From Anaerolinea sp. (GTDB lineage: Bacteria; Chloroflexota; Anaerolineae; SpSt-313): DNA of 42,108 nucleotides. The notes below the pieces were generated by a model, which saw only the letters and a list, made by a program, of their open reading frames with translations, had not been told where the DNA came from and did no database searches. The position numbers and the translations under genes were made by a program. Of the stretch, positions 26,754 to 35,294 are shown in pieces; the stretch's first letter is position 1, and each line of letters begins with the position of its first letter. The DNA lies in NCBI GenBank assembly GCA_020725765.1, contig DYEI01000564.1:1-42108 (forward strand). The letters run 5' to 3'.

Positions 26754-28220
26754 ATGAAGGACGACGCCCTCCTCGAGAGGATACGGGCGGCGATGCCGGT
26801 GCTGGCAGACCTGAGCCGCGCCGACCTGCTGCTCTTTCGCAGGAGCGGTGCCGAGAGGGCTGTGGTCGTTGCGCACGCCCGGCCGCACTCTCTGTCGCCG
26901 GTCTATGCCGAATCGCAGACCGGATGCGAGGTGACAGCGGCCGAAAGGCCCGATGTCCTCAGGGCATTCCACGCGCGACCCTGGCGTCGACGCGTCCACA
27001 GCGAGACGGTCAATCGCGCCCCGATCGCCCGCGAGTTGCTTCCGGTCTATGGCAGTAACGGCCTTGTGATCGCCGTGCTCGCCATTGATACGAGTTGGCT
27101 GGCCCACGAGCGACAGCTCCGGCGCAGCCGGGCCTTCAGGGCCGCGCTGCAGCGGTTGCAGGAGACGGTCCTCCGTGGCGAGCTGGAGGGTGCCGAACAC
27201 CTCTCGCCCTTTGGCGAGCACGACGGCATCGTGGTAGTGGACTCGGAGCTGCGTATCCGCTATGTGAGCGGCATCGCGGCCAACCTGTATCGGAGGCTGG
27301 GCTACCCACAGAGTCTGGTCGGCAGGCACATCTCGACGCTGGAGACGCGCGACTATGCCCTGATCGCGGCCTCACTCCGCGAGCAACGCTGCCTGGAGGA
27401 GCAGGGGACGGAGCACGAGTTCACGTGGATCCGCAAGACCATCCCCTTTCGCTCGCGGGACTATCGGCCCGTCTTCCGGCGGCTGGCGCGCGGCGACTCT
27501 CGACCGGCCGGCGTGCTGATTGCCATCCACGATGCGACGGAGGCTCTGCGGCGTGAGCAGGAGCTGCGGATCAAGTCGGCGATGATCCAGGAGATCCACC
27601 ATCGGGTCAAGAACAACCTTCAGACCATCGCCTCGCTGCTCCGGCTTCAGGCGAGGCGGAGTGGAGACCCGACGGTGAGCCACATCCTTGGAGAGAGCGT
27701 GAACCGCATCCTCAGCGTGGCGGTGGTACACGAGTTCCTGTCGCAGAACGAGACGGCAGCCATCAGCATCCGCGAGATGAGCCAGCGAATCCTCTCGCAG
27801 ACGGTAGCGGGGGTCCTCGACCCTGGCAAGGAGATCGCCTTCCGACTGCAGGGAGGCAACCCCCATCTGCCCGCACAGCAGGCGACGGTCTGTGCGCTGG
27901 TGATCAACGAGCTGGTGCAGAACGCGCTGGAGCATGGGTACGATCACCGGGACAAGGGGCTGATCACCGTGACGCTCAAGGACGAGGGGGAACGCGTGAC
28001 GGTTCTCGTGGAGGATGATGGCGAGGGCCTCCCCGAGGGCTTTAATGTGGCGACCGACGGGAGCCTTGGCCTGCGCATCGTGCACACACTGGTCGAGGAG
28101 GACCTGAAGGGGCGCTTTGTGCTGGAGAGCGGTACGTCAGAGGGGGCCGGCGTAAGGGCCGTGGTCTCATTCCCCAAGTCGACCGTAGGAGGTGAGGAAG
28201 GTTGGAACGCACGAGGGTAA
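26754..28220 (+). CDS. pdtaS: PdtaS-type sensor histidine kinase (GAF-like, PAS, HisKA_2, HATPase)
   Basis: 488 residues, close in size and order to mycobacterial PdtaS: an N-terminal H_kinase_N/GAF-like domain (about 1-140), a PAS-like domain (about 155-275), HisKA_2 with EIHHRVKNNLQ (His282/His283), and an HATPase with ELVQNALEHG and EDDGEGLP. No TM helix, so it is a soluble sensor. It would phosphorylate the ANTAR regulator whose gene overlaps its 3' end by 19 nt. The frame is open back to GTG 26580, which sits 8 nt after the -10 box, but that stretch has weaker codon bias; ATG 26754 gives the family length. Confidence 0.88.
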   Translation: MKDDALLERIRAAMPVLADLSRADLLLFRRSGAERAVVVAHARPHSLSPVYAESQTGCEVTAAERPDVLRAFHARPWRRRVHSETVNRAPIARELLPVYGSNGLVIAVLAIDTSWLAHERQLRRSRAFRAALQRLQETVLRGELEGAEHLSPFGEHDGIVVVDSELRIRYVSGIAANLYRRLGYPQSLVGRHISTLETRDYALIAASLREQRCLEEQGTEHEFTWIRKTIPFRSRDYRPVFRRLARGDSRPAGVLIAIHDATEALRREQELRIKSAMIQEIHHRVKNNLQTIASLLRLQARRSGDPTVSHILGESVNRILSVAVVHEFLSQNETAAISIREMSQRILSQTVAGVLDPGKEIAFRLQGGNPHLPAQQATVCALVINELVQNALEHGYDHRDKGLITVTLKDEGERVTVLVEDDGEGLPEGFNVATDGSLGLRIVHTLVEEDLKGRFVLESGTSEGAGVRAVVSFPKSTVGGEEGWNARG

Positions 28221-28786
28221 TCATAGCCGACGATGAGTCGATCATCCGCATGGACCTGCGAGAGATGCTGACGAACCTGGGCTACCTGGTCGTCGGCGAG
28301 GCGGGGGATGGCCGGAGCGCCGTGAACCAGGCGCGCGAGCTGAGGCCGGACGTTGTCATCATGGACATCAAGATGCCGGACATGGACGGCATCGAAGCCG
28401 CCAAGATCCTGACTCAGGAGCGGATCGCTCCGGTCGTGCTGCTCACGGCCTTTAGCCAGCGCGATCTGGTCGAGCGGGCCAAAGAAGCCGGTGTCGTTGG
28501 CTACCTGGTCAAGCCGTTCCGCGAGTCGGACCTTGGGCCGGCCATCGAGGTCGCTCTGGCGCGCTTTGCCGAGTTTCGGACGCTCGAGCGCGAAGTCGCC
28601 GACCTCAAGGAGACCCTGGAGACCCGCAAGCTGGTCGACCGGGCCAAGGGCATCCTCATGGATACGCAGGGCCTGACGGAGGCCGAAGCCTTCCGCAAGA
28701 TCCAGAAGATGAGCATGAACACCCGCAAGCCGATGAAGGAGATTGCGGAGGCCATCATCCTGGCGCGGGAAGCGCAGTCGCAGTAG
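28202..28786 (+). CDS. pdtaR: PdtaR-type ANTAR response regulator
   Basis: 194 residues: a receiver domain (1-120, acidic pocket Asp10/Asp11, phospho-acceptor Asp55 in IMDIKMPDMDG, LLTAF, VKPF) followed by an ANTAR domain (about 130-190; RAKGILMDTQGLTEAEAFRKI). ANTAR domains bind paired RNA hairpins and prevent transcription termination, so output is at the RNA level. The start is TTG 28202 with AGGAGGTG 7 nt upstream (28187-28194). It is translated from within the kinase gene end, so the two proteins should be made together. Its RNA targets are not evident in this window. Confidence 0.92.
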   Translation: MERTRVIIADDESIIRMDLREMLTNLGYLVVGEAGDGRSAVNQARELRPDVVIMDIKMPDMDGIEAAKILTQERIAPVVLLTAFSQRDLVERAKEAGVVGYLVKPFRESDLGPAIEVALARFAEFRTLEREVADLKETLETRKLVDRAKGILMDTQGLTEAEAFRKIQKMSMNTRKPMKEIAEAIILAREAQSQ

Positions 28787-29101
28787 CCTCATCGCCTCTG
28801 CGGCGCTGCTCATCACCCACGAGTGTCCTGGCGGGGAGCGCAGGCGCCTGCGGCCTCGGTAGCCTCTCGCGGAGGCAGCCATTCCCTTCTCCTGGCGGAC
28901 GCGTCACGTCCACCAGGAGGAGGGGAATGCTCTTTGGGCTGGAGCTGCAGCACAGCGCGGCTCTCGCCCGGCGTGTTCCGATCCTCTTGCCGGCACGATG
29001 TCGGCGCCAGTGAGTGGCGTGCTTCCGCATGCGATGCTGGAGGGCCCGCCCCTGAGGGAAAGAAACCGCAGGAGATGGAGGGCACCCCGGCCAGCGGTGG
29101 C
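28787..29101. other. Intergenic stretch between convergent operons
   Basis: Contains a 14-bp perfect palindrome (CGCAGGCGCCTGCG, 28839-28852) and the large hairpin listed separately. No supported gene. Confidence 0.55.
28881..28928. terminator. Large imperfect hairpin, possible bidirectional terminator
   Basis: Arms 28881-28901 and 28907-28928 pair almost fully around a 5-nt loop (CGTCA). It lies between the ends of pdtaR (+) and the glycan operon (-), a fitting place for termination in both directions, but the T-run after it is weak (CTCTTT). Confidence 0.5.
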
Positions 29102-30583
29102 CTATGGCCTGAGGTAGGGGATCACATAGCCATAGAGGCACAGGAGATCGAGCCCCACGAGCAGCGGGTATGGCAGGGCGTAGAGCCAGTCTGCTGCACC
29201 ATCGGGGAGGCGTGAGGCAAGCCAAGAGGAAACGCTCGTGCCGAGGAGCGCGATCAATGTGCGTCTGTCCTGGGCCTGAGCCTGGATCGCGTCACCCGTG
29301 GCGAGCACGAGGGCAAACCCGCAGAGGGCGCCGGCGAGCAGGGTGCGGCGAGCACGTCGCGTTACCTCGTGCCAGCCGGCCGCGAGCAAGAGTGACATGG
29401 GGACGAGGGCAGGAAACAGGTAACGCCCCTGGTGCTGCACGAAGGACAGGTTGTACCAGATGAAGCTTGCCCCGGTGAGGAGGAGCGATCCGGCGAGCAG
29501 CAGCCAGGGAACCCGCTGCTCCCGCTCCAGCTCCCTCCAGGCCCGAGGAACCCGCAGGGCGAGGCCGGCGAGCGCAAGCGCCGTCAGAATCGCCAGGCCG
29601 CGGTAGATCCGCGGATCGATTGGCACCCCCATCCATCCGAACTGGCCCCAGAAGCTGTGGAACGTGGTCGTGGCCAGCGCGGCCACGGCGTGTCGCAGCC
29701 CGACGTCCGCCAGCCAGTCCGCCGTCCGAAGCTGGCCGATGACCACCGTGCTGTGGCGCGCGAAGGCGAAGGGATCGCCGGCGCCATACACCCTCATGTT
29801 GCGCGCGACCCAGGGGAGGACGAGCACTAGTGCCGGCAGGGCGACCGCCAGGCTGCGTCGCAGGGCGAACCTGCCCCAATCCCGCGGCCGCCTCCGCGTG
29901 ACGTAGCATACCACTGCTCCTACCAGCGGGAGTGTCGCCCAGGTGCTGGTCTTGGTCAGGCCCGCGAGGCCGACGGTCACGCCCAGCAGCAGCCACGGCT
30001 GCAGGGGTTTGGGGGACCGCAGGCGCGCCACGAGTTGCCACAGGATCAGCGCGACCCACACCTCGGCGAGCGTGTCGTTGTTGACCGCCGAGGTCATGGC
30101 CACGTGCATGGGGACGGTAGCTACGATCGCCATGGCCCCGAGGGCGAGCCAGGTGGCGCCGGGGGCGATGCAGGCGGCGACGCGCCCTGCCACGATGACG
30201 AGCAGCGCTCCGAACAGAACCGAGAGCAGCCGCAGCGCCAGGACCCTCCCGGGCAGATCGAGCCCCTGACACAGGCGGTATACCGCGGCGGCCATGGCAT
30301 AGTACAGGGGAGGCTGCCACGACTCGTAGCGCACGCTGTCGATGGACATGTGCGGGGGAAAGCGGTTCGCCTTGAGCTTTTCGAGGTAATCATGGGGATA
30401 GTCGCCGGGCTGCAGGACCGGGAGCTCGCCGTGCTCGGCGACATATCTCACATAGTTGTAATGGGCTGGCTCGTCGGGTGCCTGCCAGAGAGGCGTGAGG
30501 CGGGCATACTGAACGGCGACTGCCACATAGAGGCCGACGATCAGCACTTGAGCGAGGATGGGAAGGCGCTGCACACGGCTCAT
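29102..30583 (-). CDS. Polytopic GT-C-like glycosyltransferase (PMT/DUF2142 type)
   Basis: 493 residues with about ten or more TM helices. After the first TM comes an exported loop with APDEPAHYNYVRYVAEHGELP, matching the acidic catalytic loop of GT-C enzymes such as ArnT/PMT and DUF2142 relatives. These use polyprenyl-phosphate sugars outside the membrane. ATG 30583 overlaps the stop of the upstream glycosyltransferase (ATGA), so translation is coupled; a longer frame to 30922 runs through that gene and is rejected. Probably the last enzyme of the operon, adding sugars to a surface glycan or protein. Confidence 0.82.
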   Translation of the reverse strand: MSRVQRLPILAQVLIVGLYVAVAVQYARLTPLWQAPDEPAHYNYVRYVAEHGELPVLQPGDYPHDYLEKLKANRFPPHMSIDSVRYESWQPPLYYAMAAAVYRLCQGLDLPGRVLALRLLSVLFGALLVIVAGRVAACIAPGATWLALGAMAIVATVPMHVAMTSAVNNDTLAEVWVALILWQLVARLRSPKPLQPWLLLGVTVGLAGLTKTSTWATLPLVGAVVCYVTRRRPRDWGRFALRRSLAVALPALVLVLPWVARNMRVYGAGDPFAFARHSTVVIGQLRTADWLADVGLRHAVAALATTTFHSFWGQFGWMGVPIDPRIYRGLAILTALALAGLALRVPRAWRELEREQRVPWLLLAGSLLLTGASFIWYNLSFVQHQGRYLFPALVPMSLLLAAGWHEVTRRARRTLLAGALCGFALVLATGDAIQAQAQDRRTLIALLGTSVSSWLASRLPDGAADWLYALPYPLLVGLDLLCLYGYVIPYLRP

Positions 30584-31536
30584 TGGGCGTGCTCCAGGAT
30601 GGATTCCAGATACTCGATGCTGACCCGGCGCGTCGCCTGAACGGCGTGGCGCTGCCTCAACACCCGAGGCAGGCCGAGGAGGCCTGCGAGCTGGCCGCGG
30701 AGCCTGGCTCGCGCCGCCTCGCCACGGAAGGCCCTCAGCGCCTCCCAGGCGATCCGCAACTGCGCGCGCACGATGGCCAGCCAGTGTCTGCGCCACAGGG
30801 GGCCGGGGAGGTCTTTGGCCAGCACCCAGATCGTGTTGCGCCCTGTGTAGTAGCTGGCGATGGGGCCGCCGCCCGTCGCGCTCAGATGATGGTAGACGAC
30901 GGCGTCCGGGACAAAGACACACCGCCAGCCGGCCAGCTGGGCGCGCCAGGCCAGATCCACGTCCTCACAACTCAGGAAAAAGCCCTCGTCGAGCAGACCG
31001 ATCTCCTCCAGCATGCGGCGCCGGTAGGCGACTGCCCCGCCGCAACCACCAAAGACGTACTCCTCGCGGTCGAACTGCCCACGGTCCTCCTGCCACACGC
31101 CGCGGTTGGTGGGGAGGCCATCGGTGCGGAAGGAGTCCCCTGCGGAGTGTATGTGGCTGCGACGGTCGAAGAGGCGCATCTTGCTCGCGGCCATGCCGGC
31201 TTCGGGGTGCTGGTCCAGGGCACGGACGAGGGCCGCGAGCCACCCCGGCTCGGCCTCGGTGTCGTTGTTGAGGAGAACGAGAATCTCCCCGCGTGCGGCG
31301 CGGATGCCCGCGTTCACACCGCCGGCAAAGCCACGGTTCTCGGTCAGAGCAACTACGCGGACCTCGGGGTAGTCCTGCTGCAGGAGCTGAAGGGACTGGT
31401 CCCGTGAGGCGTTGTCTACGACGATCACCTCAGCGTCGCTGAAGGTCTGGCGGCGCAGGGCGTCCAGGCAGGTCGGCAGGAATCGGGCGCCGTTCCAGTT
31501 GGGGATGATAACCGACGCTCTCGGTGGTGTGTTCAC
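30580..31536 (-). CDS. Family 2 glycosyltransferase (rhamnosyltransferase-like)
   Basis: 318 residues, GT-A fold. ASVIIPNWNGARFL opens the domain, DNAS carries the first nucleotide-sugar Asp, LLNNDTE (Asp92) is the metal-binding motif, and EDVDLAWRAQLAGW is the acceptor/catalytic motif of WbbL-type rhamnosyltransferases. There is no TM in the catalytic part. GTG 31536 overlaps the stop of the rmlD gene (GTGA). Next to a dTDP-rhamnose synthesis gene, transfer of rhamnose to a surface polysaccharide is the best guess. Confidence 0.88.
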   Translation of the reverse strand: MNTPPRASVIIPNWNGARFLPTCLDALRRQTFSDAEVIVVDNASRDQSLQLLQQDYPEVRVVALTENRGFAGGVNAGIRAARGEILVLLNNDTEAEPGWLAALVRALDQHPEAGMAASKMRLFDRRSHIHSAGDSFRTDGLPTNRGVWQEDRGQFDREEYVFGGCGGAVAYRRRMLEEIGLLDEGFFLSCEDVDLAWRAQLAGWRCVFVPDAVVYHHLSATGGGPIASYYTGRNTIWVLAKDLPGPLWRRHWLAIVRAQLRIAWEALRAFRGEAARARLRGQLAGLLGLPRVLRQRHAVQATRRVSIEYLESILEHAQ

Positions 31537-32363
31537 GGGGCGGCCTCAAAGTAGTCGCGCAGCGCCTCCTGCCAGGGGCGCAGGACGATGCCGAGAGACT
31601 CCCCACACAGGTTGCGCAGCTCGACAAGCCGCGGCACCGGGGCCGGCCGTTTGTATCCCTGAGACGGCGTCACCGGGACGTGCCTCAGGCCGGCGAGGCG
31701 CAGTATCTCGCAGGCCCAGTCGAAGCGGGAGGCGATGCCGGCGTTCGTAAAGTGGTAGATGCCGTATTGCTCGGTAGGGAGCAGGCGGGCGATGGCTTGG
31801 GCCAGATCGGGCGCGTAGGTGGGTGAGCCCGCCTCGTCGGTGACCATGCTGAGCGAGCCGCGCTCCCGGGCGAGGCGGAGCACGGTTTCCACAAAGTTCC
31901 GTCCGCCGCGGGCGTAGAGCCAGGCGGTGCGGACGATGTAGAAGCGTGGTGCAAAGGTCTGAGTCGCCCACTCGCCTGCCAGCTTGCTGCGAGCGTAGAT
32001 GCTCAGGGGCGCAGGCGGGTCGTATTCGACGTAGGGCGCTCCCTTGCTGCCATCGAAGACATAGTCGGTGCTCACGTAGAGCATGGTCGCGCCGAGCCGC
32101 TGGCAGGCCAATGCCACATTCTGGCTTCCGAGGGCGTTGACGCGGTAGGCCAGCTCCGGCTCGAGCTCGCATTGGTCGACGTTGGTGAGGGCCGCGGCGT
32201 GGATCACCACATCGGGCCGGAACGCATCGAGGGTGCGCCGCACATCGGCCGCGTCGGTGACATCGAGTTCCGGCAGGTCGAGGGGCAGGAGCTCTTCCGC
32301 CGCAAGCCGGGCCTGGAGGGCAGTGCCCAGCTGCCCCTTGCTGCCTGTGATCGCAATTCGCAT
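31533..32363 (-). CDS. rfbD: dTDP-4-dehydrorhamnose reductase
   Basis: 276 residues of the RmlD family, the last step of dTDP-L-rhamnose synthesis using NAD(P)H. The Rossmann motif GSKGQLG (7-13), STDYVFDG (98-105) and the catalytic Tyr123-x3-Lys127 (YARSK) are all present. ATG 32363 shares one base with the stop of the upstream gene. The frame continues to 32837 but that part overlaps the upstream gene and is not coding. rmlA/B/C are not in the window and must be elsewhere if the pathway is complete. Confidence 0.93.
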   Translation of the reverse strand: MRIAITGSKGQLGTALQARLAAEELLPLDLPELDVTDAADVRRTLDAFRPDVVIHAAALTNVDQCELEPELAYRVNALGSQNVALACQRLGATMLYVSTDYVFDGSKGAPYVEYDPPAPLSIYARSKLAGEWATQTFAPRFYIVRTAWLYARGGRNFVETVLRLARERGSLSMVTDEAGSPTYAPDLAQAIARLLPTEQYGIYHFTNAGIASRFDWACEILRLAGLRHVPVTPSQGYKRPAPVPRLVELRNLCGESLGIVLRPWQEALRDYFEAAP

Positions 32364-34126
32364 CAGTTGCCTCCGGTGGCACGTACGTGCCACCTCAGAG
32401 TCGTTACGCCCTGGTAGGTGAGTCCAGCCAGGAGCAGGAGCACGGGAAGCACAAAGGCAAAAGCGACCGCCACGAGGGCCTGCACCAACGCCGTGACCTG
32501 CCAGAAGGCGATGCCCAGGTCGGGCACGTACCAGGTAAAGCGAAATCCGTTCAGCCAGTACACGATGGATGCCTGGCAGCCCAGCAGGTAGACCACGAGC
32601 AGGGAGTAGGCCAGGCTCGTCTGGATCACTTCGAGTACCGAGCCCTCCTGGTCCCTCGCCAGGCGCCACAGCACGAGCACCCCGCCGAGGGCGGAGGCGA
32701 GGAGCGTGCGTCGCACAATGGACTCGACAAACGGCCTCATCCCGGTGATGCCGCTGATGGAGTAGACGGCGTCCTCCGCCGCAAAGAGCGCATGGTAGGC
32801 CAGGATTGTCAAGGCCGCCGAGAGAAGGAGCCACCACCCGCGGCGCCCACCCCTGAGGATGAGGACAGCGAGCGGCACGCCCACAAAGGCGGCGGCGACC
32901 GGAAGGCGCAGGCTGCGCTCCCGGCGGATACGGTCGAGACGACCCTGCGCGACCTCCCGATCGATACGCTCGACGGCGAGCGAGGCCAGTCTGTAGGCGC
33001 TTTCCAGATTGCCGACCTGAAGAGAGCTGAGGGCCACGGTCACGTCGCCCTCGGCGGTGTCGCTGAGAGAGCCGCGGCCGATGCTGGCAAGGTAGAGGTT
33101 GGCAAGCTCCTGGCGCTGCAGCGCCAGCTCGAGCTGCGTCTCAGCACGCTTGGCGTCGTCGCAGCGGAGCATGGCGAAGCGGACGATCCCCTGGTTCAGG
33201 CGGGGCATGGGGGCGCCGAGGATGGCCGCAATGGTCGGGGCGATGTCGGCCTGGGCGATCGTGCCACAGTCGCCCGGGACAATGGGTCCGCCGAAGGCGA
33301 CGAACGGCGTGGTGACGACCACCGGGTCGGGTCCGCCGTGGCCTCCGCGATCAATGTGCCCGTGGTCCGAGCAGACCATCAGCACCGAGGTGCGCTGGTC
33401 TATGGCTGCAGCGATGTCATGGATGTGGCGATCGACCTGAAGGGTGGCTTCGTGATATGGGGCGCCGACGGCGCCATAGTCGTGGCCGACGGCGTCGACG
33501 TTGTCAAAGTGGACGAGCATAAAGCCCGGCTGAAAGTTGTGCAGGAAGCGGATGGCGGCATCGGCGACCTGCTGGTCGGCTGCGGGGCCCGAGCCCTCAG
33601 GGCAGGCGACGGCGTCGAGGACATCCCGGGGCACCATACGCTGCCAAGAGAAGCTCCCGGCTAGCGCGGTGCTCAGATTGGCGCGCCGGGCCGCTGCAAA
33701 GATCGTGTCGATTGAGATCGGGGCAAGCTCCTCTTCGGGCACGTTGATGAGCGGGGCGCCGCTGATCTCCGGCCACGCTCCGGTAACGATGGTCGTCCAG
33801 GCGGGCTGGGAGAGCGAAGGCGCCTGGAGGACGGCCTGCGCGGAAGCACCCTCGCGGCGCAGGCGTGAGAGGGTCGGCATCTGGGCGACGGCGTCGTCCC
33901 GCAGGCCGTCGACAACGACGAGCACGACCTGTCGTGCGAGGGGCGCGGTAGTATGCCCGGGCGAGCGCGGCTGGGCGCGGATCGGCGGGCGGTAGGTGTT
34001 CATCGAGGCCTGGCCGTGTAGCAGCCAGAGGTAAGCTCCGCCCGCTGCGCTCAGCAACAGGGCGATGGAGCCCAAAACGGTCAGGACCCTGACGAACCGT
34101 CTGAGCTTGCTCACTCCTCGGGACAC
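32363..34126 (-). CDS. Membrane-anchored alkaline-phosphatase-superfamily phosphodiesterase
   Basis: 587 residues. One N-terminal TM (about 14-36) leads to an exported catalytic domain with alkaline phosphatase/PIG-N type motifs: metal Asp73 in VVDGLRDD, nucleophile Thr111 in PAWTTIVTG, DNVDAVGHDYG, and SDHGHIDRGGHGG. The C-terminal part (about 408-580) has some five TM helices. It may transfer or remove phospho-groups (for example phosphoethanolamine or lipid phosphates) on surface glycans; the substrate is not known. GTG 34126 is used, preceded by an AGGA site and by the promoter at 34219-34246. It is first in the four-gene operon. Confidence 0.85.
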   Translation of the reverse strand: MSRGVSKLRRFVRVLTVLGSIALLLSAAGGAYLWLLHGQASMNTYRPPIRAQPRSPGHTTAPLARQVVLVVVDGLRDDAVAQMPTLSRLRREGASAQAVLQAPSLSQPAWTTIVTGAWPEISGAPLINVPEEELAPISIDTIFAAARRANLSTALAGSFSWQRMVPRDVLDAVACPEGSGPAADQQVADAAIRFLHNFQPGFMLVHFDNVDAVGHDYGAVGAPYHEATLQVDRHIHDIAAAIDQRTSVLMVCSDHGHIDRGGHGGPDPVVVTTPFVAFGGPIVPGDCGTIAQADIAPTIAAILGAPMPRLNQGIVRFAMLRCDDAKRAETQLELALQRQELANLYLASIGRGSLSDTAEGDVTVALSSLQVGNLESAYRLASLAVERIDREVAQGRLDRIRRERSLRLPVAAAFVGVPLAVLILRGGRRGWWLLLSAALTILAYHALFAAEDAVYSISGITGMRPFVESIVRRTLLASALGGVLVLWRLARDQEGSVLEVIQTSLAYSLLVVYLLGCQASIVYWLNGFRFTWYVPDLGIAFWQVTALVQALVAVAFAFVLPVLLLLAGLTYQGVTTLRWHVRATGGN

Positions 34127-34218
34127 GGTGACGTCCTGGCCATCATGTACAAGAGACGGGCTGATGTCCTTCGCCTGCGGTGCGGCCGGGAGGAACTCCG
34201 GCGGCCACGGCAGAAGGC

Positions 34219-34246
34219 ATTATAGCTCGGGGGCAAGGGGCGTCAA
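34219..34246 (-). promoter_or_regulatory. Promoter of the surface-glycan operon
   Basis: Read on the minus strand, TTGACG (34246-34241), a 16-nt spacer and a perfect TATAAT (34224-34219). The leader to GTG 34126 would be about 85 nt. Confidence 0.8.
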
Positions 34247-34341
34247 ACTATGTCGTACGCGTTCAGACTGGGGTTCAGCGCACGGAACGGATGCCGGCTG
34301 CTGGGAGCTCTGCCCGCCGGGATCGGCTTTGCACCGGGGAG

Positions 34342-34406
34342 TGCCCCCACCCCTGCCCCTCCAGGCAGGCGCCAAGCGCCTGCCTGGAGGGGCAGGGGTG
34401 GGGGCA
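34342..34406. repeat. Perfect 31-bp-arm hairpin, dispersed repeat (copy H)
   Basis: Arms 34342-34372 and 34376-34406 are exact inverted repeats around a 3-nt loop (CAA). The inner GGCAGGCGC part and the CCCCTGCCCCTCC part match the hairpins at both window ends. It lies between two divergent promoters and could block read-through or act as a nucleoid or REP site. Confidence 0.88.
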
Positions 34407-34506
34407 AGACGTGGCAGCCGGGGCTGTCACCGCCATGTGTGTCTCAGTCGCGGTGGCGAAGGCTCCGGAGCTGCACGACTGTGAACAGTCTCTACACTGC
34501 GAGAAT

Positions 34507-34535
34507 TTGACAGGGCATGGCCGCTATGTTATACT
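34507..34535 (+). promoter_or_regulatory. Promoter of the cobO-transporter gene group
   Basis: Perfect TTGACA (34507-34512), a 17-nt spacer and TATACT (34530-34535). It gives a leader of about 110 nt before GTG 34656. Confidence 0.85.
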
Positions 34536-34564
34536 CGTCGGCTGTACCCGTCATTATACAATGC

Positions 34565-34588
34565 GCGGGAAGGAGCTAGCCTTCCCGC
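34565..34588 (+). promoter_or_regulatory. Hairpin in the cobO leader
   Basis: 9-bp perfect arms GCGGGAAGG (34565-34573) and CCTTCCCGC (34580-34588) with a 6-nt loop; further GC-rich pairing (CTGGGCG/CGCCCAG) follows. It may modulate translation or attenuation. The leader is too short for a normal cobalamin riboswitch. Confidence 0.45.
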
Positions 34589-34655
34589 CGGCCGCGGCTG
34601 GGCGCCCCTTCCCCGGCCGCCCAGTGTAGCGTCGTTGCAGCTACTGGAGGTCAGT

Positions 34656-35189
34656 GTGGTGCCCGCTCTCAAGCAGGGCCTTGTTCAAGTCTACACTGGC
34701 GAAGGCAAAGGCAAGACCACAGCCGCACTAGGCCTGATCCTCCGAGCCACGGGTTGGCAGTTCCGCTCTTACCTCCTGCAATTCATGAAGCACGAGCGCA
34801 CCGGCGAAATCGCGGCTCTGCGCTTGCTCGCCCCGTACGTAACCTTTGAGCAGTTTGGGCGCCCCGGGTTTTTTCGCCCCGGAGAGGCCACCCCCGAGGA
34901 CATCGCCCTGGCCCGTCAGGGGCTGCAGCGTGCCCGCGAGGTGTTGGTCGCGGGCGAGTACGATCTGGTCGTGCTTGACGAGGTCAACACGGCCGTGTCC
35001 TTCGGGCTGCTGACAGAGCAGGAGCTCCTCGATGTGGTTGCGGTGCGTCCGCGGCACGTTGAGCTGGTGCTGACCGGCCGTGGCGCCGGGCCTGGCGTCC
35101 TCGCGGCGGCTGATCTGGTGACGAGGATGGTCGACGAGAAGCACCCTCTGCAGCGTGGAGTAGGGGCGCGGCGGGGAATCGAGTTCTAG
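34656..35189 (+). CDS. cobO: Cob(I)alamin adenosyltransferase, CobO/BtuR family
   Basis: About 177 residues. Transfers the adenosyl group of ATP to cob(I)alamin or cobyrinate diamide to make coenzyme B12 forms. The P-loop GEGKGKTT (15-22) is the family hallmark; VVLDEVNTAV is Walker B and the C-terminal ARRGIEF is the usual end. The start is GTG 34656 or 34659, behind GGAGG at 34646-34650; a TTG at 34635 precedes that site. It is followed by transporter genes with no evident tie to cobalamin, so the co-transcription may be incidental. Confidence 0.93.
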   Translation: MVPALKQGLVQVYTGEGKGKTTAALGLILRATGWQFRSYLLQFMKHERTGEIAALRLLAPYVTFEQFGRPGFFRPGEATPEDIALARQGLQRAREVLVAGEYDLVVLDEVNTAVSFGLLTEQELLDVVAVRPRHVELVLTGRGAGPGVLAAADLVTRMVDEKHPLQRGVGARRGIEF

Positions 35190-35294
35190 CAGGCTCCACT
35201 GGAGACCCCTTCCAGCGTCAGTGTGGTCCAAGGCTGCGGCGCACCGCGAGCGGCGTGGTGTGAGCCGCGCATCGTTCAGGCGGAGATTGAGACC

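Larger units (their letters stand above)
34127..34655. other. Divergent intergenic region with two promoters and a hairpin repeat
   Basis: Holds the promoter of the glycan operon (-), a 31-bp-arm hairpin repeat, the promoter of the cobO operon (+) and its structured leader, each listed separately. No gene is supported here. Confidence 0.7.

Noticed and set aside
32364-32837. N-terminal extension of the dTDP-4-dehydrorhamnose reductase frame
   Set aside because: It lies wholly over the phosphodiesterase gene; the Rossmann start at 32363 is at the normal family position.
34536-34655. Cobalamin riboswitch upstream of cobO
   Set aside because: The leader is only about 110 nt and I see no B12-box-like segment; only simple hairpins.
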